NCBI GenBank assembly: GCA_024449915.1
Contig: JAMZAV010000112.1
Coordinates: 930,001 to 994,000, forward strand
Source of the DNA: Sweltsa coloradensis
Lineage: Eukaryota; Arthropoda; Insecta; Plecoptera; Chloroperlidae
DNA: 64,000 nucleotides
Direction: 5' to 3'
The notes beneath the pieces were generated by a model. It did not search any database. It was not told the origin of the DNA and worked only from the letters and a program-made list of their open reading frames with translations. Positions 55,960-64,000 of the stretch are shown in pieces (within the stretch, counting starts at the first letter, position 1; each line of letters starts with the position of its first letter). The position numbers and the translations under genes were made by a program.

Positions 55960-58873
55960 GTAGGCCTACATTAGTTAATTTGCTGCATTGACACGTGTAG
56001 TGTAACTAATTAGTGTTTGCAGCAGTGCGACGGGTACTGTTAAATATCAGTCATCTGCGATACAAAGTGCATTGCCGATGTTTGCGTGTTTGCTCTTAGG
56101 GCACGAGCTATCTTTGCAAGCTGATCTATTTGACATTAGGTCATGAATATTTACGTCATTTTAGCCAGTTACTACACCTTATCACTCTTGAGGTTTACTT
56201 GCTTTCTTTCTTGGCTGTGCGGGTTTCTTCACGTTCCATGTTTGGGGTCATAGTTCAACTCCCGACGTTGAAGAATATGATTTTTTTTAAAGTTTTTAAT
56301 GGAGTCGTACACGTGTACTCAAAATAAAAATGCTAAACTACTGAACGAAAAGGAACATAATGACAACATGTACCTGTAAAATAGGGTGCCGATACTTTTG
56401 CAGTACTGTCTATGCACTCATCAACAAACAAGGTAGCCTATATATTGGACGAGGAATGGATTGATAACTGTTTTCTAATTTAAACTTATAGGCATAAGGT
56501 GTACACCGTACGTCCGGTAAAACGGAAAATTACGGCAATTACGCCTAAGCTTCAAATTGATTTTTTTAATCGTGTTTATTATACCAGATTGCCGTGTTTT
56601 GTAGGTTGACCCTACAATCTTGTAGGCCTATTCCGATATTTTTTATTCTTCTTGATCATCTAAATGATAAAAAAATTGCAAGTCTGTTTTTATAATCGTC
56701 AGATTGGAATGCACAGTAATGATCGATTTTCTTGTGTACACGACTGTACGAGCCGGCGTCATAGCAACCGGGCACATAACAAATGATCAAACAAACCCGG
56801 CCTCTCTTGCAAAATGTCTAATGCGTGCACATTGTCTACTTTATTTTTGCATTATGCAGTGTTTATCACACGCTTAACGCTTAAAAAAGCTAGATTCTTA
56901 AAGTGGACGAGAAAAGAAAAGAAATTCAAAAAATACCCACCATGGTTTTGGTCTACTGATGGAATTTAAAAAAAACGTTTTAATTTTCGGTTCGCCATAA
57001 ATCGGTTAACATTGCCGTAATAAACATATCAAATTAGGGACGGACTGTGATAAACATAGTAGGCCAGATGATGTCACCATTTCTGTCGGAAGTTCTTTCA
57101 TTGAAATATTTTCTGCGTAGACCTAGAAAACTGGAAAACTGTGAACTTTCCACCAATGGTGGTGTTAGAAGTATCCTAACATGGTGATTGATCTTGTCTG
57201 CATGATATAAATTCATCAGTCGGGGGACCGTTGCTGTTGTGTCTTTTTGCGTGTAGGGTTGTTTTTCTGAGTAGTGAAGGGAAGGAGAAGATACCTGACA
57301 ACAAAAGCTCCGGATGTTCTTAGAACTGTCTTTTCAACCCCCATCGTCAAACCTCGTGTTGCATATTATATGCATTTTCCCATGGTCTGGCTCTGCGGTC
57401 ATCAGTAATCAGTATGTCCAACCGAAGAAATGAAAATAAATTTATTTAGCAGAAAAACATAAGTTTTTCCACGGGGAAACTTCTTTATCGACTCTGGTCC
57501 ACAGTAGTCCACTCTCAGTCGTAGTGTAGGGCCTAGTCTGGCGCAAAACATGCAGGTAGGCCTACGGTGTTTACAAGTCTGTAAAACATGGAAAGTGGAA
57601 ATCGAAGGAAAAAATACATGTCAGGATATTTTGTTTTTTCCTGGAATCTGTTATATTATAGGGCAAAACTTTTTATCCATAATTTTTCTTTCTACCCTAA
57701 CAATTTGAAATTTGTGATTTTTTTAATGAATTTTCGATTTAAAAAGAAAAAAATCCTTGATCTTTGAGGAAAAAAATGCTGATTTTGAAATCCAAATTGC
57801 TATCATAGTTTTAAAAAAATCAAAATTTGAGTGGTAGGCTATAGGCCTATTTTCAAAAATGAAATTTTTTGCAATTTTTCATTTTTTGCAATTTTTTTTA
57901 TGTTCAAATTGAATCTACTACAAGGCAAACAAGATATCCGGCACACCCCGGAAATTTGTGTTTTTTTTGTGTTTTATAAACAATTTGATTTTTGATCAAT
58001 TATAAAAATCGTTCTAATCGTTAGAATTTAGTAAGCCTAAGGAAAAATGCTACCAATTCAGAACAAAACAAAGCAGCTTTTTGACCGAGTGTAAAGTATG
58101 AAAAACTAACAGATTTAATTGTGTAGATTTTGAAAGAAAGTGGTAACTATGTGTACCACTAACCTATAAAGGGTTAAAAAAAAACTCTAAAAGTCACCAG
58201 ATCGAGTCGGCGATCAAAATTTTTTGGGGCAAGCCCCCGGATCCCCCCATGTTCCATCATAATTGCCATCTCTGCTCTGCCACTGCCGATCATAAGTTTA
58301 TGGTGTTTTCTCATTTTCTCTATCAACCAAATTTGCAGCCTAGAAGAATACATTTTCCGGGGTTTCTGGTAAGTCTGGTTTAAATTTTCGGTAGGCCTAA
58401 CCTAAAATAAGTAGACTCCCCGGGCGTGTATGTTGTCCGGGGAAACGAAGGAAATTAAAAGTGCACGTGCATTTATGAAGTCTGCAACTGTGTGACTGTG
58501 GGTGGACACTGGACATCTCCATGAACTAGACGGCTTTGAGATTGAGACTCTCTGTATCACCTTCACGGTTTTCACGCCTGGGTGGTGTCCGTGCTGTAGG
58601 TTGTAAGACAAGACTGTTCTCGGGTGTCCTGTCGTGACTTGACAACATTCCACAGTTGTAATCCGCACTCGAATAGATAATATTTATAAAACTGTACATT
58701 GTGTTGTTGCTTTACCTCTCTTTTAATTTGAGTGAGTGTTCACAACGCTCAGTGATTTTATGATTGTTGTTTTTTTGTTTTCAAACGTTTATCAGCATAT
58801 TCCATATTGTATTAGGTAGAGGTAGGCCTGTTGTTTGAACTATGGCGTAGCCGTAGGGGTGGGCTATTTTACC

Positions 58874-59269
58874 ATCGAGGTACTTGTTCATTAACGGGAC
58901 CCCCCTCAATTTTTTTTTAATTGATCCCCCCCATTGTCGTTTTTTTACTTATTTCTGTTTACAAAAAATAAATTTCAACTTGTGAGGAGTTGAATATGAC
59001 CCAAACAGTGAACTTGACTCACACGTTCAACATAGCGACGTTAAAGGTTTTGTAGGTGGAGTATGTTGGCGTAGGCATTTTCACTCCTGGAGCAAAGTAT
59101 GTAGCCGGAAAGGATGTTTTCGAGGCTTTGTTCAAAATAATCGTGTTTTCCTGACCTCCTGAACTCAGATGGAGTAGATGTAGTAGTTATGATTGTCTAA
59201 TGAAATGTTTCTACAGAATATTACATTTTTAGAGAGGGGGGTCCCGTTAATGAACAAGTACCCAATCGA
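58874..59269. repeat. inverted repeat, about 400 bp
   Basis: Arms GAGGTACTTGTTCATTAACG (58878 on) and the inverse CGTTAATGAACAAGTACC, each next to GGGACCCCCCT. The interior is unrelated AT-rich sequence. Confidence 0.6.
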
Positions 59270-60012
59270 CGTTAATTTTAATTTACCTGATGTGAAACGA
59301 GCACAAAGGATTCTGTCAGTGTACATTTTCTTCTTCATGACCAAAAAAATAAAAATAAATATTTTTATGTCTGGAAGCACAAAAAATTAATATTGTTTAA
59401 AAGTTTTAACTTTCAACACGTTTAATATCGCATTTAAAACGTTTAGGTCGTCGTAACATAACGAGGGTGTGTTGAGGTAGAGTTTTTTTTAAAGCGATGC
59501 CCTCGCAAATATTGTAGAATAGTTTTTTGTGGCCAGCAGTGACTGCTGCAGGTGTTGCGTCCTAATGAAGCTATGAAATTTCAGTTAGAAATTAACTTGA
59601 AATTAGTTTTTAGAATTTAGCCACATCAATTAAAGCTATTTTATCTGTTTGTCATGGGCTTGGTTCGGGGCAAGCCCGACCCCTAAGCTCATTAGCGCCC
59701 AGCAGGCGGCGCCCCCCCCCCCCCACACCACCACCACACAACCCACGACTGCCACAAAGACTGTGAAAACCTCAGTTTTGAAGATGTGCAGACTTCGACT
59801 TCCTAAACTCAATGGGCAGGAAAAGGTGGTGTGATTTTAAACTTGATTCCATGTAAGGTAATAGGACTGCGATACGCAGGGTAAGAGGTGCGTGGATTTG
59901 TCATATTTAATTTAATTAATCTCTACGGGTTAACAACGCTGAGTGGGTTTTTTCTCGATATGCCTAAGTATTTTTGAGAGCAACGAACTATATTGATGAG
60001 AAATGGACTATC

Positions 60013-60570
60013 CAGGGGCGTAGGAACGGGGGGGGGATGGGGGGGAAACTCCCCCCCACTTGTTGGCTTGACCCCCCCAGTGAGGGGGTCAAGCCAGGTA
60101 TGGGTGTCATTTTCTAAAATTATAGCTTGTTGGGTGATTCTTAGGATTTTTATTACAGTCGGGCTTGCAAACAAAAAGGAAGGTTTATGTAAACATTTTT
60201 TTTTTAGAAAGATTCAGTAAGAGACGTGATTTGCGAGACTAGACTATAGCCATCTAATTTTAGACTAATATTTATTATATTTTGTGTGCAATGTTTTCAC
60301 TCCCAAAGCAGACTGTCGACCGATTTTAGTAAGGTAATCAATCTTCAATGCAATATTAGCTTCAAAATGTAACCCTCATTCATAATTAAAATTCGCCTGA
60401 AAACGTGTTTTAGGCCACCTATCAAGGGCACCTTTTGGAAAAAATCTCGTCTACGGCGAAAAAGCCTCCGGCGGCTGGGGCTTCGCCCCAGACCCCGGTT
60501 TGCCCACCCAACCTCGTAGTCAAGTTGAGTGTGACCCCCCCCCACTAAAAAAATAGTTCCTACGCCACTG
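60013..60570. mobile_element. hAT MITE, CAGGGGCG type, 558 bp
   Basis: Exact 8-bp duplication GGACTATC (60005-60012, 60571-60578). Ends CAGGGGCGTAGGAACG and GTTCCTACGCCACTG. Long G and C runs lie next to both ends. Confidence 0.87.
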
Positions 60571-61880
60571 GGACTATCTGGCATGATGTGCATCCGAAGG
60601 GGGGATTTTTTTTTACATTTTTGTTAGTTTTCTATTTAGATTAGACCTAACATGATTGTTTACTCTGTCTAAAATAATATGGAATTTCAATGTCCCTAAT
60701 GGTGCAGGATGTCTACAAATTTAGAAATTTGAATGCACCAATAGGCCAACCATGGGTTTTCCGTGACACGAAAGTCGAAAATGTCACGATTTTCCCGGAA
60801 TTTTCATGGCTTTCATGATCTGAGGATCAAGAACCTAAACTTCGTTCCACGTAAGAAAGTTTCCCCACCGAAGGAAGTCTACGTCTAAACTCTGTTCCTC
60901 GTACGATTGCGGTAGACCCGTGGACTCGTGGTGGTGGGAGGGGGGTGGCACTTTCAAGTTCACTCTCTCTACTGGTGTAGAGTGGAGTATTCATCATGAA
61001 CTCCTCGAGTCGATTGCACAGACCGTCGTTCCGGTGCTACACTCGCTACACTTGCGTGCACGTACCTTGACTTCCTTGTTCTGTGAAGTGTTCAAGACAG
61101 ACAGGACAACCTTCCTTTATCTTGGCTCATCCGCTCATCCTCACAATGCCATAAGTTACCCGTTAAAATAATTTTAGTCTTATCTCAAAGCAACGCTGCA
61201 ATTGGTACATAGAAAAAGTGATCCCTTTTTTGAAATGCGATTTTGACAGAAATATTATCTGAATTAGGCCTATAGCCTAGATTTAAATGTTATGGTTAGA
61301 AAGGTTTGTAATTTGAGATCTATTAAATTGAATGCCTAGTGTTTGAATTAAAATTAAAACCCGATGCCGATTATTATATTTGAGTAGGCCCTGTTTATTC
61401 CTTCATGAATCATGATGAGTTGAGATAGCGTACGACTCAAAAATTGGAATTTAGCCTAGTTTCAATATTGAGGGGGGGGGCCTTAATTTGGTAGTGGGTA
61501 AATTGTGAGTAGGTCGACGTTAATTTGACTTAATTGACTGTGTTTGATTTAGGCCTAAACTTCTTGTTACGTACATTTACTAAAAATAATCTTTCTTTGA
61601 GCGATCAATTTAGTTTTGCTTTCTGAATCTCCATCTCTTTTTAGTCTCACGTATGGTTTGTGACCTTCACTTTTTGTCGCCACGTTCTTACGTGGAACGC
61701 AGTTTACACTCGGAATACCTGCCAAGGTAGAGAGAGGTTCCTTCGTTTCATAACAAAGAGCGTGAAGACGTTTTTTGTGTGTGGTCTAGCGGTGAAAGCT
61801 AAAGGATTATCAACATAGGAAGTTAGGATAGTAAGAGATAAAACCCTAGTTTTAAAGTTAACTAACTTTTATGTGACAAA

Positions 61881-61932
61881 ATGGCGAGACAGGATAACCC
61901 TTTAGATGGCGGACGGAAGTTAGAACAGTTTG
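61881..61932 (+). CDS. candidate alternative first exon of the NHS-like gene
   Basis: ATG in good context (ACAAAATGG) opens 17 codons plus one base, MARQDNPLDGGRKLEQF, up to a possible donor TTTG|GTAAAA. The outgoing phase (1) equals that of the exon at 54533-54821, so both could splice to the same second exon. NHS-family genes in vertebrates use alternative first exons that lack the WAVE-homology domain. There is no homology support for this one and the open stretch is short. Confidence 0.25.
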
Positions 61933-63949
61933 GTAAAATAAGTGTTTTGAACGGTTTTATCTATGGGTCGAATGGTTCTGCTTTAGTGGCGCCTGACGGA
62001 ATGCTAGCCTGTAGCTGGAGCAAAACATAGGCCACTTTGTCTTGTCTTGAGATAGTCGATACGCATATAAAAATTGAATTTTTATTTTAATGTTTACGAT
62101 TGATTTATTTCATATTCTGTGCAAATGTAACATTTCCAAGCATTTTTTAAAACCCATTAAAACCCTAAATGTGGGAGATTTTCTGCACTCTGTATGGGAA
62201 GTAATTCTGTATAAACATAGAATAAAAATCAGTAGGTACAATACAGAAAAACGAACTATCAATATTCTCGTGAAAATCATATTTTTCGTAAAATTAGCTT
62301 TTTTTACTTCCTAAAAAGAATTATTTTGCCAATTGACCATAATCTCAAAAATAATCATTTTTTCGGCAGGCCTACATGCAAATTGTCTTGAATCGACCAA
62401 AGTACAGATAATAGATTTACTACGTAGTACGTAGGCACTTTATTGTTCACAAGTATTGCCCTATCTTCTGATTGTTTGTATTGGGAAATAAAACAAATGA
62501 CCAAGTTATTATAGTTTATCACGTTAAATTGAAGTTAGATTGACATTGACTAGAAGTAGTGTATATATTTTCTGAAGACATTTCATAGCGACGAACAAAT
62601 TGAACGAACATATTGACTGAATCGTGTCCAAAGTTTCACACTTCGGTGTGTTAGATATAATTTAATTCAATGCACTTCTTGATTATTTATAACAACACGT
62701 CATGAGCTCAGTATCCGGTATGATTTGAAGGGTTAGTGACCGACTCAATGTGGAGTTTGGACCCCGTTTACTCAGCTGACCACGTTAGGAATATCCAATA
62801 TTTCTGTTTTGCTTTGCTCGTACTGGAAAAGTGCTTATCAGTATTATACTTATTAAAAGTGCAATGTGTATATTTTAATTGTATGTTGAAGATAGCTAGG
62901 ATAACCTTTTTCTAGAACGTTCATGAATATCAATAACAGATCATAGCTAAACTAAACTATACTTCAATCATATACGATGCATGGAACATATTTTATTTAA
63001 ATATAATAGTCGATACGGTGTGCAAATATGCTTTTCTTATTATGTTGACAGTTGGCAAATAGCTATTGGCTCGGCCGGGAAAAATCGGATGTAGTGAAGC
63101 TGTGTAGGGCTACATGAAACTTCACATAGTTGTCAATAAAGCAGTCCTACCATTGAGTATATAACCATCCTTACTCAAAGGTCCTACAGTTGGGTCGTAT
63201 AGATTATCAATATTTTGCCAGGATCAATCCGCAATATGGTAATTTTTCAATTTTATTTTTATTATTTAACTCATTCAGACCATAATTAAATTTTAACATT
63301 CCGTGATTTTTTCTGATATTTTTAGTATTTTTTTTATATTTTTCATTGTAATATTTAAGGAATTATGGGAAATTTTGGATTTCGAATAAAAGCAACGTTT
63401 GATGTTCAAATGTAAATTTGAAGTGTATTTTTAAAACTAGATTTTTTTCTGAATTTTTTGCATATTTTGGATTTTCTGTATCTCAAATACTGGCAAAACT
63501 AGTAATATTTTAAATTTCCGGGAAAAAACCAAAAACACTTTTTTTGCCCGTTTTTACACATTTCAATTTTCAATCTTCTCTAAAAACGGTACTATTCGTC
63601 CTATCGCAATGAGGTAAAAAAATGTGAATTTGAATTCCCCAATTTTTTTGAATTTTTTGTTGGCCAAATTGAAAAAAAACAAGTCTAATTTTTCAAAAAT
63701 CAAAATTGTTATGTCCATTATAATGGACACGTGGTCTGAATGAGTTAAAAGCAATTTTTTGGGGAAAAGTGTTTCAGTAGAGCAGTAGAGCCCTATATTT
63801 CCGCGTCTGTGACAACTACCCAAAATTTGAAACATCTGTGGTGTCAGTCGGCCGCGCGAACAGGAACGTGCTTAAAAACGTACGTAGTTTTCATAACGCA
63901 TCAATTTTCAATTATATTGTGAAATTTTGTATGTTTTTTCTTGCCAGGG
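61933..63949. other. intron or intergenic, nothing recognised
   Basis: AT-rich. An interval at 63265-63750 begins TAACTCATTCAGACCAT and ends ATGGACACGTGGTCTGAATG then AGTTA, so its ends are inverted repeats (CATTCAGACC), another probable transposon of about 480 bp. Confidence 0.45.
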
Positions 63950-64000
63950 TCTATCACCTGAAGTTTTCAATACCGCAAACCGTGCATTGCAAGTAGGAAT
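63950..64000 (+). other. possible exon start at the window edge
   Basis: A T-rich tract ending TTTTTTCTTGCCAG is followed by 51 nt open only in phase 0 (GLSPEVFNTANRALQVG). Phases 1 and 2 hit stops, so it cannot follow the phase-1 first exon of the NHS-like gene directly. It is either a separate exon or chance. Confidence 0.2.

Larger units (their letters stand above)
54822..61880. other. first intron of the NHS-like gene
   Basis: Long intron without further recognised exons. It has poly-C runs at 54990-55007 and 55459-55470, two hAT elements and a foldback, and about eight TAGGCCTA copies. Confidence 0.5.

Noticed and set aside
59690..59834. Possible proline-rich exon after GCGCCCCCCC
   Set aside because: Low-complexity C run followed by threonine codons; no convincing donor in phase and no homology.

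Overview
The window is nuclear DNA from an animal. It holds split genes with GT-AG introns, GC-rich exons in an AT-rich background, and several families of eukaryotic transposons. The proteins are typical of animals: intersectin, and a Nance-Horan syndrome (NHS)-family protein. Long introns, a Penelope-like retroelement with a GIY-YIG endonuclease, a 5S-headed SINE with a Deu-like core and very frequent TAGGCCTA palindromes suggest a non-vertebrate, probably marine, metazoan. I cannot name the phylum.

Layout. Positions 2612-48226 (+ strand) carry the 3' two thirds of an intersectin (ITSN) gene. Its 5' part (EH domains, coiled coil, SH3A-C) lies before the window. In order the exons encode a proline-rich linker with one or two microexons (2.6-7.3 kb), SH3D (12.5 and 14.1 kb), SH3E (15.6 kb), the DH/RhoGEF domain (31.4-35.8 kb), the PH domain (35.8-38.7 kb) and the C2 domain (41.0-48.2 kb). 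All exon phases agree. With one C2 first-strand exon and without the uncertain microexon, the exons sum to 2094 nt, or 697 codons plus stop. Two different, phase-identical exons (41038-41112 and 43748-43831) can each supply the first C2 strand. Reading through the SH3E donor gives a stop after ten codons and then an AATAAA, a possible route to the short, GEF-less isoform.

From 54533 on the + strand starts a second gene, the first coding exon of an NHS-like protein with a WAVE-homology domain. Its first intron fills the rest of the window. A possible alternative first exon in the same phase lies at 61881. Intersectin-long activates Cdc42 and so acts on N-WASP/Arp2/3 at endocytic sites. NHS proteins act through a WAVE-homology domain on actin at the cell edge. 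The neighbourhood is therefore actin-related, but nothing here shows co-regulation.

The introns are packed with mobile elements: a 2.3-kb Penelope-like element with inverted ends and a 22-bp target duplication, several ORF-less inverted Penelope ends with hammerhead-ribozyme-like cores, at least fifteen hAT-type non-autonomous elements (many with exact 8-bp target duplications), two pogo-like TA elements, TTAA elements, foldback elements, tRNA-containing inverted-repeat elements, a Deu-type SINE and a 5S rRNA copy. The most unusual signal is the palindrome TAGGCCTA, about 38 copies by eye. In one local duplication and in the 5S copy it looks like a clean 6-bp GGCCTA insertion at a TA dinucleotide.
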